DNA of 64,000 nucleotides from NCBI RefSeq assembly GCF_000321225.1, contig NW_004450480.1, forward strand, positions 1,693,025 to 1,757,024, read 5' to 3'. The translations under genes and the position numbers were made by a program. Shown piece by piece: positions 10,230 through 21,459 of the stretch (position 1 is the stretch's first letter; each line of letters starts with the position of its first letter). The notes under the pieces were generated by a model that saw only the letters and a program-made list of their open reading frames with translations, was not told the DNA's origin and made no database searches. This DNA comes from Odobenus rosmarus divergens (taxonomy: Eukaryota; Chordata; Mammalia; Carnivora; Odobenidae).

Positions 10230-11665
10230 GGCATAAAATATATGGTGCACTTGCTTATGTTTGTGAGAATTAATAGTAAGTGTACATTAAGTTAATAAGA
10301 ATGATTAACAATGGCAAAAAGAAGGAATAGGACGATGGAAGAGAGACATTACTGAATATACTTTGTTCAATAGTTTTGACTTTGGATATAAATTTTTTAT
10401 ATTTTGAAAAAATGAAATTATAGACACAAATAAAAAGAGACCTACAAAGTTAGACTGAAATAAGTAAATCTTTATCAAGCCTAGGAGACATAGTAACTAA
10501 GAGAAAAAAAATGTCATCAAGTCATTCTAGAACAGAGTTTTGACTATATCACCTTAGTTGGATGTATTCTGAGGTCAAAATTCTAAGGACTACAAAATAT
10601 TTTAAACTTCATTATTACTGGTTTTATTATTTGAGACTATAGTACATACATTGCAGGATAAATAATTATGCTGATATTGTTCAAAACCTGAATTTTCAGT
10701 GTAAGAAAAAGGGAGATACACTTACTAAACTCAAAGAATTTAAGTACATATTCTGCAACATTATATTTGAAATGGAAATATCAGAATGACTCATTAAAAA
10801 TATATATTTTTTTGCTGATAGCCTGTTCCTACAGCTCTGTGTACCTAAATATACCTAGTTCTGTGCACTGCAAAGCCCCAGAAAAACTGACAACCTAGTT
10901 GTCGTGAGTACTAACTGCTCAGTTGTGGTCTCTAAGTACCATTCTTTTCTAAAAGGAATTTGGAGCTCCTTGAAGAATCTTGGAGATCGTGTGAGAAAGC
11001 AAGGTATTTTTTTCAAAAATTAATGTGGTTGTGCTAAGAGGTTAAGAAATCAAGTCCTTGCTTTGAATAGTGGGACGTAAAGCATTTTTTTCCAGTATTT
11101 TCCCTATGAACTGCATTTCAGTTTGTATATAGTTCAAATTTACAGTTTTTCATCTAAAATATATATAGATTTTGAGGCTCTTCCTTTCACAAGACTTGAG
11201 AGGGATTAATTTGAAAGAAAATTAGAGAGAACATCTGAGAAAAAAAGAATATTTCAGTCATTCTCTAGTTTGTAAGATGAAGGTGGTTGTTGATGATTTG
11301 TTGATTTTTTACTTCTCAGTAAGTGAAAATTGATCCTTCCTGCCTTTTCATATTCTCTTCATCCCCACCCCCTCTTTTCCATGCTTATTCTGCAATAGGT
11401 AACCTCCCTTGATAATCCTTTTTATAGAAGATTAGACAGGGAGAATCCCAAAGCATAAATCTACTATGTTTCAAATAGTTTTCATTAACATTTTTCACAT
11501 TTAATTTTTATACTTCTCTGAAAATCATAAACTAACAAAACAGTCAATTACATACAAAGCTATCTCACTCCTCCAGTGCCTAGCAGGGCTTAACGTACAT
11601 TTGTTACATCTGTTGACCATTCTGCATGGTTTAAAGTGTAGGTGTATTTTTATAATTGTTTTCCC
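10230..11665. other. No recognised feature
   Basis: AT-rich and without long open frames or clear repeats. Confidence 0.5.
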
Positions 11666-11669
11666 TTTA

Positions 11670-11712
11670 AAAAAAAGAAAGAAAGAAAGAAAGAAAGAAA
11701 GAAAAAGAAAAA

Positions 11713-11760
<48 letters not shown>

Positions 11761-11771
11761 AAAAAAAAAAA
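11670..11771. repeat. (GAAA)n microsatellite, about 100 bp
   Basis: GAAA units with two A-rich interruptions (about 11700-11715) and a terminal A-run. It creates Lys/Glu/Arg-rich spurious frames on the plus strand and Phe/Ser-rich ones on the minus strand. Confidence 0.95.
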
Positions 11772-11774
11772 CCC

Positions 11775-12730
11775 TTATGGTCCTCTCAAGCCTAACAGGT
11801 AAAAGCAAGAAGTCATATTGGGAAATAGCTTTCATTTTTTTATAAATGCTATAATTAATCATTTGAGGCATAAAACTATAGCGGTGACCCCTCATGCTCT
11901 TTAAAGCTTCCACACCCACTTTCTGTTTGAATTGGGGTGTTAAGTCCTGGTGTCAGTGCCAATTCTAACTTAGAAATTACATTCTTCCCACTCAGAAATT
12001 CCTCCTGGAGTTTCAACAGGAGAAATTATTCTTCATTTTCCCTCCTGCAAACTGTTGTGTAATGTTGCTGGCAGAGGGAGGCTGTTTGGTTCCACCACAA
12101 AGGTAACTGGATTTCAGCGGTGTTTGAAGCAGTATCTATATATAAAATGCAAAAAGCCTTAGGCTAACTGTAGATGAAAAGCACTCCAGATATGTAAGGT
12201 ATTATTACTAGTAAAGCATTATTATTTTAACTTTGCTACAAGTTACAACGAGCCTATAAAATCTGCCCGACAGTATTATAGCAAGGCACAGCTTTGTGCT
12301 TTAGGTTCTTCACCCCTAACCAGTTGTTTCTCTTGTATCAACACTGCTTGTCAATTTTTATTAAGCAACATCATTTGAGGCATTATGAATTTTTTTTTGC
12401 TCTAGATGTCCTTGGTGGGGAGTGAGATGACCAATAAAACCCTTGGTTAAAGTTGCACCATTTGAGTGCCACTGAATAATGCAGCAGATAGAAAGCCTTG
12501 CCCAGAGACAACAAAACAAACAAAACAAAAAAAACCACCTAGGAATAAAATAATCTACTCCAGAGTCATACTGAGTCTTAAACACGATTCTATTGCTACC
12601 TGCTGATTTAATCAATCCTTTTCAGTTAAAAAATAGAAATTGGAGTGTAATATATATGATGAAAAATTCACATTGGAACTTTGTTTTACTTAATGGAAAA
12701 TGAAAATGATCTGAAGGCCTCTAGTGAACC
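11775..12730. other. No recognised feature
   Basis: Mixed composition. The open frame on the minus strand at 12361-12615 has no recognised domain and no supporting gene structure. Confidence 0.45.
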
Positions 12731-12746
12731 TCTTAAGACCTCCTGA

Positions 12747-12892
12747 AAGGGGTGCCTGGGTGGCTCAGTCAGTTAAGCATCTGACTCTTGATCTCAGCTG
12801 AGGTCTTGATCTCAGGGTCGTGAGTTCAATATCTGCATTTTGGGCTCCACACTGACTTGTAGCCTACTTAAACAAATAATAATATTAATAAA
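12747..12892 (+). mobile_element. SINEC, older subfamily, with a 13-bp target duplication
   Basis: The body carries 'atctgactcttgatctcagctgagg', the B-box-like GGTCGTGAGTTCAA and 'gggctccacactgac', with no CT-rich 3' region. This marks the older SINEC type. TAAGACCTCCTGA is at 12734-12746 and 12893-12905, perfect. The well-kept duplication beside an old-type sequence suggests that this subfamily was still active fairly late. Confidence 0.95.
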
Positions 12893-12944
12893 TAAGACCT
12901 CCTGAGAAAGAAAAACCAAATGGTAAGAATGTATCAAAGCCTAT

Positions 12945-13018
12945 TTGCATCAAAAACTAACGATGTACTATATGCTGGCTAATTGAACATTATGTTAAAA
13001 AGTAAATTGATTAATTAA
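12945..13018 (+). mobile_element. L1 3' tail (carnivore type), very short
   Basis: 'gcatcaaaaactaacgatg' followed by 'tactatatgctggctaattgaac' and an A-rich tail match the end of the carnivore L1 3'UTR. Only about 75 bp is present. Confidence 0.7.
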
Positions 13019-13030
13019 AAAAATAAAACA

Positions 13031-13237
13031 AAGGGGCGCCTGGGTGGCTCAGTCGTTAAGTGTCTGCCTTCGGCTCAGGTCATGATCCCAGGGTCCTGGG
13101 GTCGAGCCCCGCATCGGGCTCCCTGCTCCGTGGGAAGCCTGCTTCTCCCTCTCCCATTCCCGCTGCTTGTGTTCCCTCTCTCGCTGTGTCTCTCTGTCAA
13201 ATAAATAAATAAATAAAATCTTTAAAAATAATAATAC
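13031..13237 (+). mobile_element. SINEC inserted next to an L1 A-tail
   Basis: It is complete, from GGCGCCTGGGTGGCTCAGTCG to (AAAT)n and the A-rich tail. The B-box-like GGGGTCGAGCCCC is intact. The target duplication AAAAATAAAACA is at 13019-13030 and 13238-13249, so the SINE used the A-rich L1 tail as its target. Confidence 0.96.
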
Positions 13238-13249
13238 AAAAATAAAACA

Positions 13250-13715
13250 GGAAAAAAGGCCTGTTTGCAGTTTTACATATTTATCAAAATATAGAAACAT
13301 TAGGTGCTTTCCTCCTAGCGATCAGAGAGATAAATATGGGTCAATCTGATGACCTAAGGCCAGATGTTTAGGTATTTTGATCTTAATCTACAAAAGAGTC
13401 AAATAGTTTGTTTCTCTGGACACAAAACTATCAGCTCACTCTCAAAGTGGAAGTGAGGGGCAGAGAAAAGGGCATGGGCACAAATTATTTTAAGTCCCTT
13501 TCCATTGTAACTGCCAAGGAGAAGCACTCACACTGACTAGCAGGGGGCCAACAATGACTATAAACAAAAGATACATTTTAATTAATAGGCCGGTTGAGAA
13601 GCCAGAATAAAGAATAAGCTCACTATAAATTATCTTTTGTCTGTCATCAAAAGGTGGTAGAATTCAGATTTTTTAGAGTCCTAGAAAACAAGGTTTTTTT
13701 TTCTACTAAGCTGTT
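13250..13715. other. No recognised feature
   Basis: Single-copy-looking sequence without an open frame of note. Confidence 0.5.
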
Positions 13716-13716
13716 G

Positions 13717-13842
13717 TGATCTGATAGAACTATGCTGATGGAAATGTTCTATATCCAATGAGGTAGTGCTATTCACATGTGGCTAGTGAGCTCATCTGAA
13801 GTGAATTTTATGCAATTTCAATTAATTTTAATAGCCATACAC
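13717..13842 (+). mobile_element. Ancient DNA-transposon (MER-type) fragment
   Basis: 'ctgatagaactatgctgatgg' followed by 'aaatgttctatatccaatg' and 'cacatgtggctagtgagc' is the signature of a common mammalian non-autonomous DNA element. I recognise the family text but not its exact name. Ends and target duplication are not clear. Confidence 0.6.
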
Positions 13843-13997
13843 AATTTTAATAGTGGACAACATATGGGATAACACAGTGCAAGCATCAGGGAATGAATTA
13901 GCCAAAGTGGTAGGCATCTGTAACCAAGAATGTATCCATCCCTTCTAAGGAAAGGCTGGGCCATGCACCCTGAGAGGTAAAGTGATGCATGAGTAAG

Positions 13998-14212
13998 AGC
14001 AGTGGGTAATGGAGTCTGAGCATCTAGGTTCCAGTCTTGACATTCCACCCGTTGGACAACTTCTTCTTTAAGGCTGGATTTCTGTAAAATAAGAGTAATA
14101 ATACTTATTTTGTTAATCCCTTGTGAAGATTAATAGAGAACATTCTTAGGACAACTAGAAAAAGGCCTGAGATCTAAGAGGTGCTAATCAAATATTAACA
14201 CTTCCTCAAAAT
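13998..14212 (+). mobile_element. MIR, sense
   Basis: It follows MIR order: 'agagcagtgggtaatggagtc', 'aggttccagtcttgac', the 'cttctttaaggctggatttctgtaaaataagagtaataatac' region, 'ttgtgaagattaatagag', and 'gaggtgctaatcaaatatt'. It is diverged, as expected for a pre-eutherian SINE. Confidence 0.8.
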
Positions 14213-14344
14213 CATTACAAATATGTTCATGATGGAAGACCTAGGCCTAAATTGGGCGCAGCCATTAGCCAAAGAGCATTTAATTGTTGTAGGTGTGGGT
14301 GGGTTCCTGGGAAACCAGCCAAAATGCATAAACTCATTCGGAGG

Positions 14345-14445
14345 TTAGATTTATTCCATTCATTCATTTAAGATATAGTTCAGTGCCAGGTTGCATTCAG
14401 CATTCTGGTAGGCCCTAGAAGAGTGATGAGGAGATACCAAGCATA
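14345..14445 (-). mobile_element. Possible L2 3' end, antisense
   Basis: 'ttccattcattcatttaag', then 'cagtgccaggttgcattcagcattctgg', resembles the antisense L2 3' terminus. The usual 'tattgagcacctactatg' core is missing, so the call is weak. Confidence 0.4.
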
Positions 14446-14449
14446 CTAT

Positions 14450-17015
14450 CGGCTCTTGAGTTCTTGGGGCTGTTTAGGACAGTCTGTGATTATGTGAGTT
14501 GGAAGGCCACAGCAATGGTTTGTCAGTTGTGAAAATTTTGACTAATGGCAGGACCTACGTGGTAACGGATGTCAAAAACAGAGCTACCTCATTAGCGGCA
14601 GTAACTCAATAGCTTCTTTCTCTTCACTCTTGTCCATTATTGATTTTAAGCTCCTAAAGGACAGATACATTGTCTTAACTTGATTTACATAGTGGCAGAG
14701 TTCACATTCTGTTTTTTTGAAAAATTCCTATGGATAATGGTAAAGATTAACAAGTGTCAAACGGTGCTGGAAGGACACCATTAATAGTTTCTTTTCAGCA
14801 GTGTTTATCCATCATGAGTTTTGAGCTAGCGATGTGATGCCCAGAACAGATGAGGTAAGCTTTTGAACAAACATCCAGACGCAGGGTCACAAATCTGCGA
14901 GAGTTAGGAAGGTTATTCACTGTGGAGAATCACACTGGCTGCTTGCCTCCGTGCTTAGGGAGCAGGACCGCACAATATCATTGGCAAGAGAGTTCTGAAG
15001 CAGCCTGGAAAATGTGAGTGAAAATCTCAGCCTTATGCTATCAGGTCAACAATTTAAATTCAAGCCAGACGTACAATGACAGAAGTTCCACTGATTGTCA
15101 AGGTCCCTGGCATGCCCTGTCTCCCATTTCAAAGTCAACAGCTCTGTCTGGCTCTCTGATTTCAAGAGGGAAGTTAGGTTATCAACCACAAGTTAGGTTA
15201 CCCCCCTAAGTGGTTTACTCGAGGCAACTGGAAAGAGAAAACATGTGCTGTTAAGACTATATCCCATTTGCAAAGGGATTTAACTTCGTTTTTAAGTATA
15301 TAAAATGAAAAAAAAAATAAATCCACTTGAACTTTAATAGAATATGTGATAAGTGAGAAACCAACCAAAGGAATAGAGATTGTATATTACACTCCATTAT
15401 CAACTACATTAACTAGAGGTACTGCAGGAATTAGACTATGATTCATCTCATGTGAAGTTTTTGGCAGATGGGGAATTTGGAGGTGTCAGTTAAGCCCAAC
15501 ATAATTAAAAAATGATTTCTGAAATTGGGAGTAGCAACGGCTATTAATAAGGTTCAGATGCTAAATTCTCGTGTAAAGTCCTAGTGTAGATGCGTGAGGG
15601 AAGTATCATGTCCCAGATCTTTGTAGCAGATATCCTAAGGTAAAGGCAGGTAGCTTGGAAGAAAATGTCCAAAGGAGTTTTTTTTAGTTAATGAAAAAAA
15701 TTGACACACAAAAAATCCAGGCATGAGGCACTTGATTTCTCAGTTGGGATGTATTTCAGGAAAAGATGGCACCGTGCCTTCCCCATCAGGATTTGGTAAC
15801 CATTCCACTATTCATGAACAGATGCCTTGGTCAGATCCCCAAGTGTAAGTGAATTCATTAAAAGATCTAGGGAATTGGGGTATTAATTCTAAATCATTAC
15901 ATATTATAGATTTTCTGGAAACAAGTAGGGGGACATGGCAAGGAGAGGAAATAGTGGAGATTGTGTCTAACTCTCGGCCAGAAGTTGGTCTCATGAGATC
16001 ACCAAAAGAGCTCTTTTTAGCATAAGAATTAAACTCTTAAAAAAAAAAAGGATTTAAGCAGTTATTGTCACAGTGTAGAAGGCTGATATAAGACAAAATA
16101 GAATCATGAACGCTGCATGCCATACATGGGAAATAATCTACTGGATAGAGGAATGTGCACAACTCATTTTGTTTTTTGCATACTTCCAAAAGAAACTCTT
16201 GATATAATTTTTATAAAGGATACTCTGTCCTGTAGAATGCTTGAAATGAGGCTGTTTGTAATGGTAAGTAGTGTTCTGAATATATTGTGGCATATTTTGT
16301 ATTGGGGCTTAGTTGCTCTCTTTCCAGATTTTTATTTTTTCACTCAGACAATTTGGCACTGGTTGGTGTGTAGGTGGATATATTTTTCTCACCTGCACAA
16401 TTAGCTTGAAGTTATTTTTGGAATCGTTTTCCTTTTCAGCTATTATGATGATACCATACTTGGGAAAATTCTGTTGAATTTAAGAGATTCTGACTAACTA
16501 AGGGCAAAATGTAGCAATCGGGTCACATGAAGAACTTCAAAATAGCACTGAAGTTGTTTTATCAAGAATAAAGTTTTTGAGTACATAATTTTTAGGAATA
16601 TGCTCTTTCTTGTGCTATGGCTATACGATCCATCATAACAGTCCTACAGGGGCTGCACGAAATGCTTCTGCTTACCTCCCAACCGACTTAATATCATCAG
16701 GATGTAAGAGTTACTTGAAGTGTCTACATGAAATTTTATTGTAGAACATGACTGAAATGTATTATTAAAAAAGGAGATCTTTTTCTGTAATGAAATCCTG
16801 ATTTTACATTTGCTACATTTAAGCCTGTTTCTGTTTGTTTGTTTTATTATTGCTTGTTTGTTAATTCCCTACCCACAAAAACAACGAAGGGAGGAATGCT
16901 TTCTTGGCAACGTTGGTCACAAATAGGAAGGGTGGTTCTTAGTGACTGCAGACCACTGGGTAGAGGCATAGGACTCTCAGGATGTAGTCGGCTGGGCATA
17001 TATTTGGTAAAATTA
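14450..17015. other. Long stretch with no confident repeat or gene
   Basis: About 2.5 kb with only short A- or T-runs. Open frames are 60-95 codons and look random. A reading frame at 16117-16404 has no domain I recognise. Some of this may be ancient, unrecognisable repeat. Confidence 0.45.
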
Positions 17016-17026
17016 GTGTTCTAAAG

Positions 17027-17247
17027 CAGGGGTGAGCAAATAGTCACCCAAGGGCCAAATCCAGCCCACCACTTGCTTTTGTAAATAAAGTTTTATTGGA
17101 ACACAGGCCCATTGGTTTACATATTGTCTATACCTGCTTTTGCACTCTATTGTGGCAGAGTTGAGTAATTTTGGCAGAAATGTATGACCTTCAAAGTCTA
17201 AAAAATTTCTTATCTCGTCCTCTACAGAAGAATTTTCCTAACTCATG
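17027..17247 (+). mobile_element. hAT-type non-autonomous DNA transposon, copy 1
   Basis: Terminal CAGGGGTGAGCAAA leads into 'gggccaaatccagcccacc', 'gtaaataaagttttattgg' and 'tggcagagttgag'. It ends near CATG at 17247, at a diverged inverted terminus. Candidate 8-bp target duplications are TTCTAAAG (17019-17026) and TTGTAAAA (17248-17255), six of eight identical. The same family recurs at 30504-30708. It belongs to the common eutherian 'gcaaactacggcccacgggcc' group, whose exact name I do not recall. Confidence 0.82.
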
Positions 17248-17383
17248 TTGTAAAAGATTTTTATTTGTTTCTTTTTATTTTGTTTTGGGGGTTTTTCTTT
17301 TAAATAGAACTCACTATAGATTCACGAATGCAAAAGCTAGTCCAACTCTCCTCTCTACTGCTATCTGTACAATGTAGCCTGAG

Positions 17384-17569
17384 AGGGGGCCTGGGTGGCT
17401 CAGTCTGCCTTCAGCTCAGGTCATGATCTTAGGGTCCTGGGATTGAGCCCCACATCAGGCTCCCTGCTCAGCGGGGGGAGTCTGCTTCTCCCTCTCCCTC
17501 TCCCCCTATACTCCCTCTCTCAAATAAATAAATAAAATCTTTAAAATAAAATAAAATAAAATAAAATAA
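17384..17569 (+). mobile_element. SINEC with AAAAT-repeat tail
   Basis: GGGGCCTGGGTGGCTCAGTC joins directly to TGCCTTCAGCTC, so about ten bases of the A-box region are deleted. The tail is (TAAAA)n. The target duplication is AATGTAGCCTGAG at 17371-17383 and AATGTAGTCTGAG at 17570-17582, one mismatch. Confidence 0.95.
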
Positions 17570-17599
17570 AATGTAGTCTGAGGAAATTTATTTAGCCAC

Positions 17600-17780
17600 T
17601 TCCTAATTTTTTTTTATACTTAAGTGCAGCCATGTGACTCAGTTCCAGTCCTTGATATATGAATAAAAGTTGCTGTGGAATTCTGAGGAACCGCCATGAC
17701 TAGCACCAACCCATGCTCACTTGCTTGCCTTGAATGTGAACAGAAAACCTTGATTTGGGGCAGCTGTGTTGACCCATGTG
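17600..17780 (+). repeat. Possible ancient interspersed repeat
   Basis: 'gcagccatgtgactcagttcc', then 'tatatgaataaaagttgctgtgg', resembles a mammalian repeat with a 'gtgac..agttctggccaatggg' core. The family is not resolved. Confidence 0.3.
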
Positions 17781-18069
17781 GGAAAGCCTAAGGAAATAGC
17801 AAAAGTACCAGTCCTGTTATTTTATATTTTTGTTTATCCGTCATAAGTAAGCCTATCTAATATAAAATGATAACTTAAAATCTTGTAAATCTTATTTTGG
17901 GGGTGCAGAAAAGAAAAATGGGGAGTGTTGCCACAAATTCAATCTAAAATAAAATAGGTGGTCTGCATTATGAGCATATTATACTAAATTATGACTATTT
18001 TGTTTAAATGGGACATAGTTCCCCTTGTCTCCTCTTATCCCCTCTTCCTTCATCCACCTATTTAACTGC

Positions 18070-18255
18070 TACTTATCCTTGAGGTCTCTGCTGTAGTTTC
18101 CAAAGATGGCTACCCACAACTCCTTCCCTCCACGTGCACTCATATAGTGAAGTCTGTATTCCCTTCCCCTGAATCCAGACTGGCCTTTGTGACTTGCTTT
18201 ACCAATTGAATGCAGCAGAACTGATATTCCGGGACATCTGAGGCCTGGCCTTAAA
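18070..18255 (+). repeat. Possible ancient interspersed repeat, related core
   Basis: 'cctttgtgacttgctttacc' then 'aattgaatgcagcagaactg' resembles a frequent mammalian repeat ('cttgtgacttgctttgacc'). It is downstream of the similar-looking piece at 17600 and in the same orientation. The family is not resolved. Confidence 0.35.
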
Positions 18256-18261
18256 AGGACT

Positions 18262-18520
18262 GAAGAGAAGAACAAAGTGATTCAAAGAGGAAGGAGTGAT
18301 CAACTGTCAAATGCTGCTGACAGATCCAGTAGGATGATGACCAGGATCTGATCACTGGATGCAGTAAGATGCATATCATACATGACCTGCATTGTAGCCA
18401 TGTCTGTGGAGCATTTGGAGCCAAGTCCTGATAGAAGTGTATTCAAGAAAAAATGGGAAGAAAGAAATGAGTACACATGAGTACAAATAACTCTTTCATC
18501 TCTCCCTGAAAATCCAAGAG
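18262..18520 (-). mobile_element. L2 fragment covering part of the reverse transcriptase, antisense
   Basis: On the minus strand the frame near 18350-18300 reads LLDLSAAFDS, matching the L2 reverse transcriptase motif LLDLSAAFDT (palm domain, with the catalytic Asp). The plus-strand text 'gtgatcaactgtcaaatgctgctgacag' is the familiar antisense L2 sequence. The following YxDD region is not included. The copy is degraded and non-functional. Confidence 0.85.
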
Positions 18521-18644
18521 CAACTGAAGGTGACAGAAATAGAGTCACTTACCTAAATCCTCTAATACAACTCTTAGATTTAACCTACAGTTTAAGACAG
18601 TTTGGCCTCATTGTAAAAACAGGATTCCTGAAAGCAAGATTAAT

Positions 18645-18765
18645 GCTTGGCACATGATATCTTGGCAAATTATCTTCCTTGTATTTCAGTTTACTCATTT
18701 GTAACACGAATACAAATGATCATTTTATAGAGTAATTGCCGTGATAAAATTTCTTCATTTGTGCT
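18645..18765 (+). mobile_element. MIR fragment, sense
   Basis: 'gcaaattatcttccttgtatttcagtttactcatttg' and the following 'taacacgaatacaaatgatc...agagtaattgccgtgataaa' track the MIR core and 3' part. Confidence 0.7.
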
Positions 18766-18769
18766 TTTA

Positions 18770-20240
18770 AGTTTGATCGTTCTCATTGTTGCAGACTGTT
18801 CTATTTGAACTTGGTAGAAGATACAAAAATTAATGTCAAGAAACATTATTTTAATAAATATGATTTTTATATATATGTAAAGGAAACCAAATCAAAAGTG
18901 ATTCTTCATTCTTGTGATTTCCCCAAATTTTGGAAGAACATGTAAATTAAATAATGGGAGAAGGAGTGTATGTAGGAGATGAAAATATTATAAACAAAAC
19001 TATAAAAGTATTTATTGCTTATTATATTAAGATAGTCCGCTAATAAGTTTTTATTAACTTGACCCAACTGTGCCACCATAATTCATAAAAAATATGTTAC
19101 CGTACTTTATCATGGTCAGGCCATATCTTGGGTAGAGAGACTGGTGGTAATTTAGACTGGAAAGACTAAGTGCCAATGCAAAAGAAGAATCCCCTCACCC
19201 CTACAGTTGGATCTACATATCCTAGGAATTAACACACATGCAGGCTCTTTCTATTTTGTTTGCGATCACCTCTGAAGACAGTAGTTTAGAAAAGTAAATT
19301 GCAACTGCTCTTTTGATAAAAATGTATTAAGATAGGAATGGATAAATGAGTAGAATATTTTGAACTTAAAAGATTCAAATTAACTGAATAAATATTTATA
19401 ATCATTTTGATAACATTCTTTAGAATTATGCCCTTTTTGGCATAATATTTTGTAATATTTTGTGTACAATTTCAGGTTCGTTTCATGTTGGCACCTGTTC
19501 TGGGTTCTCAATGGCACAACATGTGTTTTAGGCAAGTGCCAGTAATGTGTGTCTTTCGTGGTATTTGTAGGGATATTCTTCTTATAATTGCAAGGCGGAA
19601 GTTGTCTGTAGTCCAATGATAGGTGCATAACTGTCTGCGTTCACTATAGCCAAACTTTGATTGTCAGCAGTATTGAGGGTTATGTTCTGGTTCCTTTTTA
19701 TTTTAATAATTAATTACATTTCCTGATAAAGGGGGTTTGGAACAGAGATTCAGGGGTTTTTTTGTTTTTTTGTTTTGTTTTGTTTCAAGCTTGTGTGTTT
19801 CAGTTTCTGAGTATTAAGCTAAAATGTATCCCCCTTAAAAGAATGGGACTTTTAAGTCTATCAATTAATATTGCTCTTTATTTTTGTTACACAAAGGTAA
19901 CCTCACCAGTCATGGCAAATATGTGTGGCAAGAATTTGACAAATTTCATATAAAAAAAAGGATGTCTTTTAAGTTCTAAATAGACCCATGGAACAGTATT
20001 TATAAGATGTACTGGTTAGTACTTACTGTGTGCCAAATATTCTCCTGTTACATCAGAAAACCCTACTATTTCTCTCCACGGGTGCTAAGCCCATATGCTC
20101 ACAAATACCAAGCTTCCTCTGTCCAGTGAGACAGAGGAGTGGGTACATCACCCCTAAGCTAGCTCTAGACATGTTGCCAGTTGATAAGATTTTATCTTGG
20201 AAATTTCTCTTCTTTCTGAAAATTTAAATAGAAGACAACA
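18770..20240. other. No recognised feature
   Basis: AT-rich. A minus-strand frame at 19380-19628 includes a CxxxGHxxxxC-like string, but it does not have zinc-knuckle spacing and has no context, so I do not call it. Confidence 0.45.
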
Positions 20241-20244
20241 AATG

Positions 20245-20465
20245 TTGAAGATCGTAATAATGGCTCTGATAACACTTACTCTGTGACAAGCACCATATTA
20301 CGTGTTTTCCATCCTTTATCTCCCTCAAAGTCTCACCATCCTGAAGGGAGGTGAGTACTATTTTGTCTTGAATTTGAGGCTCAGAGAGGTTATGTAAGTG
20401 AGCCAGGGTCACACAGATAGAAAGTTGCAGGAGATACAAGCCGAGGCTTACCTGACTTCAAAGCC
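20245..20465 (-). mobile_element. MIR, antisense
   Basis: Antisense MIR order: 'aacacttactctgtgacaagc', 'ctttatctccctcaaagtctcacc', 'gaggctcagagaggttatg', 'gccagggtcacacagatag', then 'cttacctgacttcaaagcccc'. It is nearly full length. Confidence 0.85.
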
Positions 20466-20640
20466 CCTGCAAGTAAATAATGTGCCCATGGCCTCCCTTA
20501 AGGGAAGATTCACTAATGGCAGACATCTGGGGCTCTGCAGCCTGACGGGACACACGCCAGACCAGCCTTGCTTTGCAAGAGCATGGTTCTGCCCCCACGC
20601 AAGTCCCACAGAACCACCCTGAAGAATGTCTGAAGAGTGA
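20466..20640. other. GC-richer spacer between two MIRs
   Basis: Overlapping short open frames occur on both strands, none with a recognisable domain. This short region is locally GC-rich but has few CpGs. Confidence 0.4.
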
Positions 20641-20644
20641 CAAG

Positions 20645-20845
20645 CTGAGGCTCTGGCGTAGTTATACCCGTGTTTGAATTCTGACTTATTACCAGCTTCA
20701 TGACCTGACTAAAAAACTCTATCCCATTATCCCATCTGTAGAGTGGAAAGAGTGATAATAGGTACCTCAGAGGGTTGTTGCGGAATGAAATGAGATCAAA
20801 CTTGTGCTAATTCTGACTCACACCAGGTGCCAGGTGATAATGGGG
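20645..20845 (+). mobile_element. MIR, sense
   Basis: 'gtgtttgaattctgacttattacc', 'cttcatgacctgac', 'atcccatctgtagagtgg', 'gataataggtacctcagagggttgttgcgg' and 'accaggtgccagg' follow MIR in order. With 20245-20465 it forms an inverted pair of MIRs about 180 bp apart. Confidence 0.82.
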
Positions 20846-20849
20846 CCAT

Positions 20850-21285
20850 ACCAGGTGAATGCAATGTGAACACACTGAGGATTCAAGTAGCAGAAGCCAC
20901 GGGAGCCTGGGATGGTGGGAAGAGAGAGGCATTGGGGACGGGCCGATTTTAATTCCCAGCACAACATTAATTTTGCACATTTTGGGATCTCCGCTGAAGA
21001 TTTTGCTTAGGAAAGGTAATTCCTATCTCTTTTTGAAGAAATGTGATTCAAGCAGGAACAGAATAGAGACTGAGTGGAATGTTTTTGATCAAAAGCTTGA
21101 ATATCTGAGTATTATTGTGATAGATTCTTCCATAGTACGTCATTTTATGATCTGTGCTGTGAATATCTGTGGTAAATTTTTATTTTCACTTGGTATTGAT
21201 ATGTTTTCTAGGTTCCAAAAAACTGGCAGGTAGTATTTAATTCACGTCACAGAGCTCAACTTCACATGGTTGGTTTTGGCTTTGG
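20850..21285. other. No recognised feature
   Basis: It holds a 124-codon frame (20859-21233) with no domain, signal peptide or splice-site logic that I can recognise. I regard it as chance. Confidence 0.45.
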
Positions 21286-21287
21286 GG

Positions 21288-21425
21288 AAGTCCATAAAAC
21301 TCTATGAACCTCCGTTTTTTCCCATTAAATTGGGACATTAATATGAGATAGTATATGTGAAGAGCTTTGTGCAATGTTCAGCACTCAGATGATTGCAACA
21401 AATGGTGGCTGTTTTACTATTTTTC
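21288..21425 (+). mobile_element. MIR fragment, sense
   Basis: 'ccataaaactctatgaacctcc', 'cccattaaattgggacattaatatgag', 'gtgaagagctttgtgcaatgttcagcac' and 'gcaacaaatggtggctg' fit the MIR 3' two thirds. Confidence 0.7.
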
Positions 21426-21459
21426 ATAAAAGCTTTATCACTTGTTTATCGTTATTTCA

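Noticed and set aside
18300..18548. Reverse-transcriptase-like frame with LLDLSAAFDS
   Set aside because: As a gene this is rejected. It is a broken piece of an L2 element, recorded as such.
19380..19628. Minus-strand frame with a CxxxGHxxxxC string, at first like a zinc knuckle
   Set aside because: The canonical C-x2-C-x4-H-x4-C spacing is not met and no retroviral or cellular context surrounds it. Chance is enough.
20859..21233. A 124-codon frame
   Set aside because: No recognisable motif, and it sits between MIR elements. A frame of this length can arise by chance in 64 kb.
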